This document shows positions 8,498-19,524 of a DNA stretch of 64,000 nucleotides, piece by piece; the first letter of the stretch is position 1, and every line of letters starts with the position of its first letter. The stretch lies in contig NZ_LZGW01000020.1 of the NCBI RefSeq assembly GCF_001690275.1, positions 43,498-107,497 of the forward strand. Direction: 5' to 3'. Under the pieces are notes generated by a model that saw only the letters and a program-made list of their open reading frames with translations, searched no databases and was not told the DNA's origin. Source of the DNA: Gilliamella sp. WF3-4. Its GTDB lineage: Bacteria; Pseudomonadota; Gammaproteobacteria; Enterobacterales; Orbaceae. The position numbers were made by a program, and so were the translations under genes.

Positions 8498-9934
8498 ATG
8501 ACCATTGATCCTGAGTTATTACAAGCATTGGAAATATTTAAACATTTTTTTGATTTAATCCATCAACCGATAGCTATTATTGATAAAAATGGCAATTATA
8601 TTTATTACAATCAGGAAAGTGCAGAACTCGATGGCTACCCTAAAGAGCAAGCTATTGGTAACCCCATGCTTGAGGTTTACCCCAACTTAAAAAAAGAAGA
8701 TAGTACTATGTTGCAAGCTTTGCAACTTGGTAAAGAATACCAAGATAACTACCAAACTTATTATAACCATGTTGGTAAGTTGGTTGATTATTTGCATACA
8801 ACTGTTCCGCTTTATAATAATAAAGAAGAAATCATTGGTGCCATTGAGATAGGCCGAAACTTATCAACGGTTAGACATTTGCAAGATCAAGTTTTTAAAT
8901 TACATAGTAAGTTATACCACAATAAAGAACAGCCTTTGCCCGATATTGTTTTTGTTTCGGAAAAAATGCAGAAAGTGATTGACCAAACCAATATTTTAGG
9001 ACGCAATGATGTTCCTGTACTAATTGTAGGTGAAACAGGAACAGGTAAAGAACTGTTTGCTCGCTTAATACACCAGACAAGTCAACGCCGTGACAAAGCT
9101 TTCATCTCACTTAATTGTGGTGCGTTACCAACTACCCTGATTGAAAGCACTTTATTTGGCACAGTCAAAGGTGCGTTTACGGGGGCCGAAAACCGTCAAG
9201 GTTATTTAGCGCTAGCTAACGGAGGCACACTGTTTCTTGATGAACTTAATGCAATGCCTTTTGATATGCAAAGTAAGCTATTGCGATTTCTACAAGAGAA
9301 AACCTATTGGCCATTAGGTGGTAGTAAAGAACAACATTCAGATGTTCGTATCGTTGCCGCCATGAATGAATCACCGACAGAGTTGCTAAAAACGGGAAAA
9401 ATAAGAGGCGATTTATTTTATCGATTAAACGTTGGTTTAATTAAACTTCCTGCTTTGCGAGACAGAACAGAAGATATTCCCGTTTTAGCTCGTTATTTTA
9501 TTGATAAACATAAAAACGATGTAAATATAGTCATTAGTGGTATCAGTAAACAAGCACTACAACAATTAATGTCAGCACATTGGCCTGGTAATGTGCGTAT
9601 GCTTGAAAATGCCATTGTCAGAAGTATGGTACTTCAAAACGAACCTGGTGAATTACAGCATATTACCCTTGATGAAGAGTTATTTGAACTTAATAACCCG
9701 CAGTCTGAAGATGATAATACAAATAAGCACAATGAAACAGTTGTTCAAACATCTCCTAATGGAGGTAACTTAACCGAACAAGTTGAAAACTTTGAACGGC
9801 AACTGATTATTGACGCATTGAATCAAGCTAATGGCAAAATTATAACGGCGGCAAAAAACTTAAATATTTCACGCACAACATTACAATATAAAGTCAAAAA
9901 GTATCATATTCAGATGGGGGTAATTGATGCTTAA
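8498..9934 (+). CDS. Sigma-54-dependent transcriptional activator with PAS, AAA+ and Fis-type domains
   Basis: A 478-residue enhancer-binding protein. A PAS sensor spans about residues 12-125 (IAIIDKNGNYIYYNQESAEL). The AAA+ domain spans about 150-380 with Walker A GETGTGKE, the sigma-54 contact loop GAFTGA, Walker B GGTLFLDELN and the sensor II segment HWPGNVRMLENAI. The C-terminal Fis-like helix-turn-helix is about 435-470 (ANGKIITAAKNLNISRTTLQ). With no receiver domain it probably senses a small ligand via PAS, plausibly a basic amino acid, as in RocR/PrdR-type activators. It is transcribed away from the decarboxylase operon it likely controls, like Salmonella STM2361. Confidence 0.9.
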   Translation: MTIDPELLQALEIFKHFFDLIHQPIAIIDKNGNYIYYNQESAELDGYPKEQAIGNPMLEVYPNLKKEDSTMLQALQLGKEYQDNYQTYYNHVGKLVDYLHTTVPLYNNKEEIIGAIEIGRNLSTVRHLQDQVFKLHSKLYHNKEQPLPDIVFVSEKMQKVIDQTNILGRNDVPVLIVGETGTGKELFARLIHQTSQRRDKAFISLNCGALPTTLIESTLFGTVKGAFTGAENRQGYLALANGGTLFLDELNAMPFDMQSKLLRFLQEKTYWPLGGSKEQHSDVRIVAAMNESPTELLKTGKIRGDLFYRLNVGLIKLPALRDRTEDIPVLARYFIDKHKNDVNIVISGISKQALQQLMSAHWPGNVRMLENAIVRSMVLQNEPGELQHITLDEELFELNNPQSEDDNTNKHNETVVQTSPNGGNLTEQVENFERQLIIDALNQANGKIITAAKNLNISRTTLQYKVKKYHIQMGVIDA

Positions 9935-9953
9935 TTTTAAGCATCAAAAACGA

Positions 9954-11135
9954 TCAATTAAACGCCTGAGCACATGCAAATGCACTACTCCATGCCCATT
10001 GGAAATTATAACCTCCGAGCCACCCCGAAACATCAACCACCTCACCAATAAAATAGAGGTTAGGAAGTGTTTTAACCGCCATAGTTTTGGAGGATAACGC
10101 ATCAGTGCTTATACCGCCCAGTGTGACTTCGGCAGTACGATAACCTTCTGTTCCATTTGGAGTAATTTTCCAGTGTGTTAGGTTGTAATAAAGTTGCTGC
10201 TGTTGTCTAGGGGTAAGCTGTTTCACCGTTAAATCGTCCATTAAATTTAATTGTATTAATGCTTCAATGAGCCTTTTGGGTAAAAGCGACGCCAAGCAGT
10301 TTTTTATAGTCTGATTGCGGTTTTGTTCTAATAATAGTTTAAACGATGATTCAAATACTAATTCAGGTAATAAATTGATAGTGATTGATTCACCAGCTTG
10401 CCAATAACTCGACAATTGTAAAATAGCTGGTCCAGAAAGCCCTCGATGCGTAAATAATAGATTCTCTTTAAAGCTCATTCTTTGATTAGAAACTTCAACT
10501 GGAATTGCAATACCAGACAAATTTGCAAGCACATCCAGTAAAGGCTTATGCAACGTAAAAGGCACTAATCCAGCTTTTACTGGTACAACAGGAATAGCAA
10601 ATTTTTCAGCAATTTTATAGCCTATTGATGTCATACCGAGTGCGGGCATAGATAAACCGCCTGTAGCAATAATAAGATTTTCACTATCCATAATGCCACC
10701 AGAAGTATATAATTGAAACCCTTGCCCATTACTATCAATATCTTCAACTTGGGTTCGCATCACAAAATTAACATGCCCCTTTTGGCACTCTTTTACTAGC
10801 AGATCAACGATATCTTGCGCTGAATTATCACAAAATAATTGGCCATGAGCTTTTTCATGATAACTAATACCATATTGGTTGACTAATTGTATAAAATCCC
10901 ACTGGGTAAAGCGCTTTAAAGCAGATTTGCAAAAATGTGGATTATGAGAAATATAATGGGATGGCTCAACAGATAAATTAGTAAAATTACATTTACCACC
11001 ACCAGACATTAAAATTTTACGCCCGAGCTTTTTACCATTATCAATTACGGTAACATCATACCCTTTTTGCCCCAATAGGCCAGCACAAAAAAGCCCAGCA
11101 GCGCCCGCCCCAACAATTGTAATTTTAGTTTGCAT
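9954..11135 (-). CDS. BaiN/YhiN (HI0933)-family FAD-dependent flavoprotein
   Basis: A 393-residue flavoprotein. The Rossmann FAD motif is at the N-terminus (MQTKITIVGAGAAGLFCAGL), followed by DNGKKLGRKILMSGGGKCNFTN, the family signature. C-terminal LYFIGEVVDVSGWLGGYNFQWAWSSAFACA is the second FAD contact. The frame is open 18 codons further upstream (to 11189), but that extension precedes the FAD motif with no counterpart in the family, so the ATG at 11135 is chosen; neither start has a clear ribosome site. Physiological substrate unknown. Convergent with the sigma-54 activator gene, 19 nt away. Confidence 0.88.
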   Translation of the reverse strand: MQTKITIVGAGAAGLFCAGLLGQKGYDVTVIDNGKKLGRKILMSGGGKCNFTNLSVEPSHYISHNPHFCKSALKRFTQWDFIQLVNQYGISYHEKAHGQLFCDNSAQDIVDLLVKECQKGHVNFVMRTQVEDIDSNGQGFQLYTSGGIMDSENLIIATGGLSMPALGMTSIGYKIAEKFAIPVVPVKAGLVPFTLHKPLLDVLANLSGIAIPVEVSNQRMSFKENLLFTHRGLSGPAILQLSSYWQAGESITINLLPELVFESSFKLLLEQNRNQTIKNCLASLLPKRLIEALIQLNLMDDLTVKQLTPRQQQQLYYNLTHWKITPNGTEGYRTAEVTLGGISTDALSSKTMAVKTLPNLYFIGEVVDVSGWLGGYNFQWAWSSAFACAQAFN

Positions 11136-11510
11136 TATTGATAGATTAAAAATAAAAGATAACAAATTATAGCAAGATACCGCCATCACTTATAGTCGTT
11201 AGCTTGAGTTAAATTTTATACTTAAACAGATACTTTTCTGAAAGTTTTTAACATAAAAGAAAAAAAACTTATAGCTAATTTATATACGCTATTTTAAAAA
11301 AAACAATTTAAATTTATAAACACTTAAAAAATCATAGTGGTATATGTCATTATTAGCTTAATTAATAACTCAAATATAAGTTATGAGAAGATTAACTTAT
11401 AAGTAATATTTATTTGACCGAAAACGTTTTTTTAATTAACTTCATACCTAATATGGGATTAATGCCTATACCTTCTCAAATTATAAAAGCGATGAATTAG
11501 AGGCAATGAT
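11136..11510. promoter_or_regulatory. Gene-free 375-nt region carrying the gltBD promoter
   Basis: Very AT-rich divergent region between the flavoprotein gene and gltB. It contains ATAAGTTA (11376-11383) and its inverted copy TAACTTAT (11393-11400), the latter running into the palindrome ACTTATAAGT. These are candidate operator elements for the glutamate synthase operon; no known regulator consensus is matched. TAGAGG just before the gltB ATG is the ribosome site. No RNA gene or ORF was recognised. Confidence 0.4.
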
Positions 11511-14500
11511 ATGTTATATAACCAGCATCATGAAAAAGATAACTGCGGATTTGGTTTAATTGCTCACATTGAGGGCCGACCAAGTCATAAAGTGGTGCGT
11601 ACTGCAATTCACGGGCTTGCTCGTATGCAACACCGTGGCGCGATATTATCGGATGGTAAAACCGGTGATGGATGTGGTCTTTTATTACAAAAACCTGACC
11701 GATTTTTTCGTCTAGTCGCCGAGGATGCCGGTTGGCGTTTAGCGACGAATTATGCAGTAGGCATGTTGTTTTTAAGCCAAGATGAAGCCGAGGCGCAAGC
11801 TAGCCGTGAGATAGTCGAAGAAGAATTAGCCGAAGAAACCTTATCTATTTTAGGTTGGCGTGAAGTGCCGATTGATAAAAGTGTTCTGGGTGAAATCGCA
11901 CTTGCATCGCTACCAAGAATTGAACAAGTTTTTGTTAATGCACCAGCTGGTTGGACAAAGATTGATTTAGAGCGCCGTTTGTATATGGTTCGCCGCCGCA
12001 TTGAAAAACGCGTACAAGACGATACATTTTATGTTTGTAGTTTCTCAAATCAGGTCAATATTTATAAAGGCTTATGTATGCCTAAAGATTTGCCTCGATT
12101 CTATTTAGATTTGGCCGATATTCGTATGGAAACCGCGATTTGTTTATTCCACCAACGTTTTTCAACCAATACCGTTCCACGTTGGCCATTAGCTCAACCT
12201 TTTAGACATCTGGCACATAATGGCGAAATTAATACTATTGAGGGCAATCGCCAATGGGCAAAAGCACGATCATATAAATTTAAAACGCCACTTATCCCTG
12301 ATTTACAAGATGCAGCCCCATTTGTGAATGTCACTGGTTCTGACTCAAGTTCATTAGATAACATGCTAGAACTATTTTTAGTTGGAGGAATGGATATAGT
12401 GCGAGCTATGCGCCTACTTGTTCCCCCTGCATGGCAAAACAATCCAGACATGAATGAAGATCTACGTGCCTTTTTTGACTTCAACTCAATGCATATGGAA
12501 CCTTGGGATGGGCCTGCTGGCATTGTTATGTCTGATGGACGTTATGCGGCATGTAACTTAGATCGAAATGGATTACGCCCTGCACGTTATGTTATTACCA
12601 CAGACAAACTTATCACCTGTGCCTCTGAAATTGGTATTTGGGATTATCAGCCCGACGAAGTAGTTACTAAAGGACGTGTTGGTCCAGGTGAATTGTTAGT
12701 TATCGATACGGAAGAAGGCCGCATTTTACAATCTGCTGAAACCGATAATGATTTACAAAAACGTCATCCTTATAAAGAATGGATGACAAAAAATGTTAAG
12801 CAATTAATCCCATTTGAAAGCTTACCCGATGATAGCATCGGTTCGCGCGATTATGATGATACATTACTAGCAACCTACCAAAAACAGTTTGGTTATAGTG
12901 CTGAAGAACTCGATCAATGCATCCGAGTACTTGGCGAAAATGGGCAAGAAGCTACTGGCTCAATGGGCGATGATACACCTTTTGCGGTATTATCAAATAA
13001 GCCTCGATCAATTTATGATTATTTCCGCCAAAAATTTGCGCAGGTTACTAACCCACCTATCGATCCCCTGCGTGAAGCACACGTTATGTCACTTTCAACC
13101 AGTATTGGTCGTGAAATGAATGTATTTGCCGAAGCAGAAGGCCAAGCGCATCGAGTTGCTTTTAAATATCCTGTTTTAGTCTATTCGGATCTACAACAAT
13201 TAACAGCGCTAGAATCACGTTACTACAAATCAGAAACATTAGATATCACTTATGAAATTGATGGTAGCTTGCGTGATGCTATTGAACAATTATGTGGTGA
13301 TGCTGAAACAAAAGTTCGCAATGGCACCGTATTACTGATTTTATCAGATAAAAATATTGCTCCCGACCGTCTACCCATTCCAGCACCTATGGCAGTTGGG
13401 GCTGTTCAACAACGCTTAGTTGAAAAGAATTTACGCTGCGATGCCAATATTATTGTTGAAACGGCAAGTTGTCGTGATCCGCACCACTTTGCCGTACTTC
13501 TTGGTTTTGGTGCAACAGCAATTTACCCTTATTTAGCCTATGAAACCTTATCCCAAATGGTGGATAATGGCACGATAAACAAATCTCATCGTGAAGCGAT
13601 AGTTAATTACCGCAATGGGATTAATAAAGGTTTATATAAAATTATGTCCAAAATGGGCATTTCAACAGTCGCATCTTATCGTTGCTCAAAACTTTTTGAA
13701 GCCGTTGGATTACATGAAGAAGTCGTTGAACTTTGTTTTCAAGGTGTCACATGCCGTATTAGTGGCGCTAATTTTGATGATTTTTCCCAAGACCAATTTA
13801 ACTTATCAAAAAGCGCATGGTTAAGAAGAAAACCCTTAGAACAAGGTGGGTTACTTAAATTTGTCCACGGTGGTGAATATCATGCCTATAACCCTGATGT
13901 TGTGCAGTCACTACAAAAAGCAGTCAATAATGGTAATTATGAAGATTACAAACGTTATGCTGATATAGTTAATCATCGCCCTATTACCACATTGCGCGAT
14001 TTATTAAAACTCAATCCACCTGAAAATGCAGCCATACCGCTTGAGCAAGTCGAACCCGAAGAATCATTATTTAAACGCTTTGATTCAGCAGCCATGTCCA
14101 TTGGAGCACTCAGTCCAGAAGCGCACGAATCCCTTGCCACAGCGATGAATACACTAGGCGGATTTTCCAATTCAGGGGAAGGAGGTGAAGATCCTGCACG
14201 TTACAACACCATAAAAGTTTCACGTATAAAACAAGTTGCATCAGGTCGTTTTGGCGTAACACCAAGTTACTTAATGAATGCTGATGTTATCCAGATAAAG
14301 GTAGCACAAGGCGCAAAACCGGGGGAAGGCGGTCAATTACCAGGTGATAAAGTCACACCATATATTGCAAAATTACGCTTTTCTGTACCCGGTGTGACAT
14401 TAATTTCACCGCCACCACATCACGATATTTACTCGATTGAAGATTTGGCACAACTAATCTTTGATTTAAAACAGATCAATCCACACGCTATGATTTCGGT

Positions 14501-15968
14501 TAAACTCGTATCCGAACCCGGTGTTGGTACCATCGCAACAGGCGTTGCTAAAGCCTATGCCGATTTAATTACTATTTCAGGTTATGACGGTGGCACAGGG
14601 GCTAGCCCATTGACCTCGGTAAAATACGCCGGTTCCCCTTGGGAACTTGGATTGGTTGAAACACAACAATCATTAGTTGCCAATGGGTTACGTCACAAAA
14701 TACGCCTGCAAATTGACGGTGGCTTAAAAACAGGTGCTGATATTGTTAAAGCTGCTATTTTAGGTGCTGAAAGCTTTGGATTTGGTACAGGTCCTATGGT
14801 TGCTTTAGGGTGTAAATATCTACGTATTTGTCACCTAAATAACTGTGCAACTGGCGTTGCAACGCAAGACGAAAAATTACGTAGTGAGCACTATCACGGC
14901 CTGCCTGAAAAAGCGATGAATTACTTCCGCTTTATTGCTCGCAATACTCGAGAAGTCATGGCAGAACTTGGCGTAAGTCGTATTGTCGATCTAATTGGGC
15001 GCACAGATCTACTATTAGAACTTGAAGGGATCACCGCCAAACAACAAAAATTGGATCTATCAGGATTGCTAAAAACAGCAAAACCAATTGATGGTAAACC
15101 AGTTTATTGCGTTGAAGACAATAAACCATTTGATAAAGGTGTACTAAATAAAGAGATCATCACACAAGCGCAACAATGTGTTGATAATCGCCAAAGCAAA
15201 AGTTTCTATTTTGACATTCAAAATACTGACCGTTCTGTAGGCACTAGCTTATCTGGCTATATTGCTAAAAAATATGGCGATCAAGGTTTAGCCGCTGATC
15301 CTATTTCGCTCAATTTTAATGGGACTGCTGGTCAAAGCTTTGGTGTATGGAATGCTGGTGGCGTAGACTTAACGCTAACTGGGGATGCGAATGATTATGT
15401 TGGTAAAGGTATGACTGGTGGGCGTATTGTTATTCGCCCACCACAAGGTTCGGCATTTTTAAGCCATGAAGCAACCATTGCCGGAAATACCTGTTTATAT
15501 GGCGCAACAGGCGGCAAACTATTTGCTGCCGGTCGCGCTGGTGAACGTTTTGCTGTGCGAAACTCAGGCGCAATTAGTGTGGTTGAAGGAATAGGTGATA
15601 ATGGCTGCGAATATATGACTGGCGGTATTGTCTGCGTGTTAGGAAAAACAGGCATTAACTTTGGTGCAGGAATGACTGGTGGTTTTGCTTATATCTTAGA
15701 TACAGACGGTGATTTCCATAAACGCATTAACAAAGAACTCATAGAATTACTCAATGTTGCTGATTACTCTATCCACGAAGAACATTTGCGTGGTTTAATC
15801 ATGGAACATGCTCAACTTACGCATTCATCACGAGCTGAGGACATTTTAGCTAATTGGGATGACTTTGCTAAACAATTTGTCTTAGTCAAACCTAAATCCA
15901 GTGATGTCAAAGCCTTATTAGGGCACCGTAGTCGCTCATCAGCAGAACTACGCATTCAAGCACAATAA
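11511..15968 (+). CDS. gltB: Glutamate synthase (NADPH), large subunit
   Basis: Converts glutamine plus 2-oxoglutarate to two glutamates with the small subunit. The 1485-residue protein aligns end to end with remembered E. coli GltB. The start MLYNQHHEKDNCGFG indicates an 11-residue propeptide removed to expose Cys12, the class-II amidotransferase nucleophile. Later come the central domain, the FMN barrel (SVKLVSEPGVGTIATGVAKA, then GYDGGTGASPL), the 3Fe-4S cysteines (CKYLRICHLNNCATG) and the C-terminal GXGXG-type beta-helix ending KALLGHRSRSSAELRIQAQ. gltD follows after 16 nt. Confidence 0.98.
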   Translation: MLYNQHHEKDNCGFGLIAHIEGRPSHKVVRTAIHGLARMQHRGAILSDGKTGDGCGLLLQKPDRFFRLVAEDAGWRLATNYAVGMLFLSQDEAEAQASREIVEEELAEETLSILGWREVPIDKSVLGEIALASLPRIEQVFVNAPAGWTKIDLERRLYMVRRRIEKRVQDDTFYVCSFSNQVNIYKGLCMPKDLPRFYLDLADIRMETAICLFHQRFSTNTVPRWPLAQPFRHLAHNGEINTIEGNRQWAKARSYKFKTPLIPDLQDAAPFVNVTGSDSSSLDNMLELFLVGGMDIVRAMRLLVPPAWQNNPDMNEDLRAFFDFNSMHMEPWDGPAGIVMSDGRYAACNLDRNGLRPARYVITTDKLITCASEIGIWDYQPDEVVTKGRVGPGELLVIDTEEGRILQSAETDNDLQKRHPYKEWMTKNVKQLIPFESLPDDSIGSRDYDDTLLATYQKQFGYSAEELDQCIRVLGENGQEATGSMGDDTPFAVLSNKPRSIYDYFRQKFAQVTNPPIDPLREAHVMSLSTSIGREMNVFAEAEGQAHRVAFKYPVLVYSDLQQLTALESRYYKSETLDITYEIDGSLRDAIEQLCGDAETKVRNGTVLLILSDKNIAPDRLPIPAPMAVGAVQQRLVEKNLRCDANIIVETASCRDPHHFAVLLGFGATAIYPYLAYETLSQMVDNGTINKSHREAIVNYRNGINKGLYKIMSKMGISTVASYRCSKLFEAVGLHEEVVELCFQGVTCRISGANFDDFSQDQFNLSKSAWLRRKPLEQGGLLKFVHGGEYHAYNPDVVQSLQKAVNNGNYEDYKRYADIVNHRPITTLRDLLKLNPPENAAIPLEQVEPEESLFKRFDSAAMSIGALSPEAHESLATAMNTLGGFSNSGEGGEDPARYNTIKVSRIKQVASGRFGVTPSYLMNADVIQIKVAQGAKPGEGGQLPGDKVTPYIAKLRFSVPGVTLISPPPHHDIYSIEDLAQLIFDLKQINPHAMISVKLVSEPGVGTIATGVAKAYADLITISGYDGGTGASPLTSVKYAGSPWELGLVETQQSLVANGLRHKIRLQIDGGLKTGADIVKAAILGAESFGFGTGPMVALGCKYLRICHLNNCATGVATQDEKLRSEHYHGLPEKAMNYFRFIARNTREVMAELGVSRIVDLIGRTDLLLELEGITAKQQKLDLSGLLKTAKPIDGKPVYCVEDNKPFDKGVLNKEIITQAQQCVDNRQSKSFYFDIQNTDRSVGTSLSGYIAKKYGDQGLAADPISLNFNGTAGQSFGVWNAGGVDLTLTGDANDYVGKGMTGGRIVIRPPQGSAFLSHEATIAGNTCLYGATGGKLFAAGRAGERFAVRNSGAISVVEGIGDNGCEYMTGGIVCVLGKTGINFGAGMTGGFAYILDTDGDFHKRINKELIELLNVADYSIHEEHLRGLIMEHAQLTHSSRAEDILANWDDFAKQFVLVKPKSSDVKALLGHRSRSSAELRIQAQ

Positions 15969-15972
15969 GTAA

Positions 15973-17397
<1,425 letters not shown>

Positions 17398-17420
17398 TAA
17401 TCATTTACTATTAAATTAAT

Positions 17421-17451
17421 AAACCCGCTGATTGCAAGCGGGTTTATTTTT
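17421..17451 (+). terminator. Rho-independent terminator of gltBD
   Basis: AAACCCGCT (17421-17429) pairs with AGCGGGTTT (17437-17445), a 9-bp stem with a 7-nt loop, then ATTTTTG. It follows gltD by 23 nt. Confidence 0.9.
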
Positions 17452-17488
17452 GAATGATAAATGACAATAAAGCTAAAGAAATTAAGGA

Positions 17489-17845
17489 ATGAAGATCATC
17501 GGTAAATTTATCTTCATCAACTGCTTTGTTATTACATTAATAGGATGTGATAATAAAACAAAGTTTAATCGAATACAGGCATTTAATGAATATTCTTCAA
17601 TTATTGAATATGCCCCTTATTCAAAACATATAAAAAAACAAACTATTGGTACTTACTCTGATGATTTATTAAAAAGCATTACAACTATTTTGGGTGATAA
17701 AAAGATATCATCTTATCATAATAGGAATGAGTATGTAGATTGGGCAACCGCAACAAGAATTTTAACAGACGATAATGAAGAAAATGCGGAAGCAAAATTG
17801 GTGAATATAGAGAGAAAAATAGTACGTGGAATAGAATATTGGTAA
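17489..17845 (+). CDS. Small predicted lipoprotein of unknown function
   Basis: A 118-residue product beginning MKIIGKFIFINCFVITLIGC, a typical lipoprotein signal with a basic n-region, hydrophobic core and lipobox LIGC (Cys20), followed by DNKT, so processing and lipidation are expected. The mature part of about 98 residues is hydrophilic, mixed charge, with no domain I recognise. AAGGA sits about 6 nt before the ATG. It is an orphan between the gltBD terminator and a 0.7-kb gene-poor stretch; its AT-rich codon use and isolation suggest a lineage-specific or acquired gene. An immunity-type or envelope role cannot be told from sequence. Confidence 0.6.
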   Translation: MKIIGKFIFINCFVITLIGCDNKTKFNRIQAFNEYSSIIEYAPYSKHIKKQTIGTYSDDLLKSITTILGDKKISSYHNRNEYVDWATATRILTDDNEENAEAKLVNIERKIVRGIEYW

Positions 17846-18008
17846 TGTAATTCTGCTTTGCTTAGATTTCTAATAAAACAAGAAAGCATTATCAAAACTT
17901 TCACGTACATTTTTGTTTAGGTATAAAATTAGTTATTTTGGCTACTTTGGTTTAGGGTATTTTTATACGCCCCCACCCAATTCCCAAAATAACCTTAATT
18001 TTACGCAA

Positions 18009-18053
18009 AAAAACATTCAGAAAAGCAATTGATTTTATTGAATTTTTTGTTTT
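18009..18053 (+). repeat. Imperfect direct repeat, copy A
   Basis: Begins AAAAACATTCAGAAAA and continues with an ATTGATTTTATT...TTTTTT tail. It matches copy B at 18340-18384 at roughly 40 of 45 positions. The copies are in the same orientation, 331 bp apart. Confidence 0.6.
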
Positions 18054-18129
18054 ACCTTTTATAAAAACTGAATCCTTTTGTATCACTAAAAAGCTATTAA
18101 AACTATTTTTATAGGCATCAGAATGTGCC

Positions 18130-18151
18130 CACCAAACAGGGATGTTTGGTG
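18130..18151. other. Perfect 9-bp stem-loop
   Basis: CACCAAACA (18130-18138) and TGTTTGGTG (18143-18151) are exact reverse complements with a GGGA loop. No T run follows, so it is not an obvious terminator; it lies between the two direct repeats. Confidence 0.5.
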
Positions 18152-18339
18152 AGATACCATTTTATCGGGAACAAATTAGTGCTAGTGTATTAAAACCGCA
18201 CAACAAAGTATGGTGGCTGTAGGCAACATTCGGCAATCATGCATGTGGTATGGATTTTTTATCATAAAAATCAATAAGCAGAGAATTTTCATCAACCGTT
18301 AATTTTATCCACAAAATTCTTAATTCCTCTATCTACCCT

Positions 18340-18384
18340 AAAAACATTCAGAAAACATATTGATTTTATTTGATTTTTTATTTT
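18340..18384 (+). repeat. Imperfect direct repeat, copy B
   Basis: Second copy of the 45-bp element at 18009-18053. The two share AAAAACATTCAGAAAA and ATTGATTTTATT exactly and differ at a few bases. Confidence 0.6.
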
Positions 18385-18578
18385 CATTTAAATCAATGAA
18401 TTATAAAACACGACATTTGTTTATTGGGTAGCCTTTTATATCTTTTTAACAACTTCAACCCAATTAGGCAATATATCAAATAGAATAAAATTAGGCATTT
18501 CACAAGTATTGATAAAAAGTATAAACTATAGCACTATTTAAATAGTCGAAATATCAATTCAACCATAAAGATAACATC

Positions 18579-19511
18579 ATGCAAAAGTTTAATGTCAAAA
18601 CCTTTCAGGGGTTAATTCTTACGTTACAAGATTACTGGGCGAATCAAGGCTGTACAGTGATTCAGCCTTTAGATATGGAAGTGGGTGCGGGGACTTCTCA
18701 CCCTATGACCTGTTTACGTGCATTGGGCCCAGAACCGATAAATGCAGCTTATGTTCAGCCATCACGTAGGCCAACTGATGGTCGCTATGGTGAAAACCCA
18801 AATAGGTTACAACATTATTACCAATTTCAAGTTATCTTAAAACCATCTCCAGATAATATTCAAGAGCTTTATTTAGGTTCATTAAAAGAGCTAGGGCTCG
18901 ATCCAACTATTAATGATATCCGTTTTGTGGAAGATAACTGGGAAAACCCAACGCTTGGTGCATGGGGGCTAGGTTGGGAAGTTTGGTTAAACGGTATGGA
19001 AGTAACCCAATTTACTTACTTTCAACAAGTTGGTGGTCTTGAATGTAAACCAGTTACAGGTGAAATCACTTACGGGCTTGAGCGCTTAGCGATGTATATC
19101 CAAGGTGTGGATAGCGTTTATGATTTAGTTTGGAGTGATGGCGCTTTTGGAAAAACCACTTATGGTGATGTGTTCCATCAAAATGAAGTAGAGCAATCCA
19201 CTTATAATTTTGAATATGCTAATGTTGAGTTTTTATTTTATTGTTTTGAACAACACGAAAAAGAAGCAAAGTATTTACTTGAGCTAGAAAAACCTCTGCC
19301 ACTACCTGCTTATGAACGTATATTAAAAGCAGCTCACTGTTTTAATTTACTTGACGCACGTAAAGCGATTTCAGTTACTGAACGTCAACGTTATATTTTA
19401 CGCATTAGAACATTAACTAAAATGGTGGCAGAGGCCTATTACGCATCACGTGAAGCACTCGGATTTCCTATGTGCCAAAATTCACACGCTAAGCAAAACG
19501 CATCAAAGTAG
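18579..19511 (+). CDS. glyQ: Glycine-tRNA ligase, alpha subunit
   Basis: Catalytic alpha subunit of the bacterial alpha2-beta2 glycyl-tRNA synthetase, 310 residues. The class II core starts [20 protein letters not shown]; further conserved stretches are [37 protein letters not shown] and [20 protein letters not shown]. glyS follows after 13 nt and is expected to be cotranscribed. Confidence 0.98.
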   Translation: MQKFNVKTFQGLILTLQDYWANQGCTVIQPLDMEVGAGTSHPMTCLRALGPEPINAAYVQPSRRPTDGRYGENPNRLQHYYQFQVILKPSPDNIQELYLGSLKELGLDPTINDIRFVEDNWENPTLGAWGLGWEVWLNGMEVTQFTYFQQVGGLECKPVTGEITYGLERLAMYIQGVDSVYDLVWSDGAFGKTTYGDVFHQNEVEQSTYNFEYANVEFLFYCFEQHEKEAKYLLELEKPLPLPAYERILKAAHCFNLLDARKAISVTERQRYILRIRTLTKMVAEAYYASREALGFPMCQNSHAKQNASK

Positions 19512-19524
19512 GATTTAAAAGATT

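Larger units (their letters stand above)
17846..18578. other. 733-nt gene-poor region before glyQ
   Basis: No ORF of convincing length. It holds two imperfect 45-bp direct repeats (18009-18053, 18340-18384), a strong hairpin (18130-18151) and short broken frames, for instance one reading MFGEIPFYREQISASVLKPH from about 18143, cut by stops on both sides. It could be the remains of a degraded gene; I recognise none. The glyQS promoter must lie in its last part. Confidence 0.5.

Noticed and set aside
11750..15655. Long antisense frames across gltB (for example 12194-12523 and 15395-15655, minus strand)
   Set aside because: They lie wholly within the unambiguous gltB gene, have no ribosome sites or recognisable domains, and mirror its codon pattern.
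18143..18230. Short frame MFGEIPFYREQISASVLKPH as a small gene
   Set aside because: About 27 codons, no ribosome site, overlaps the 18130-18151 hairpin and is not recognised; noted only as a possible relic.
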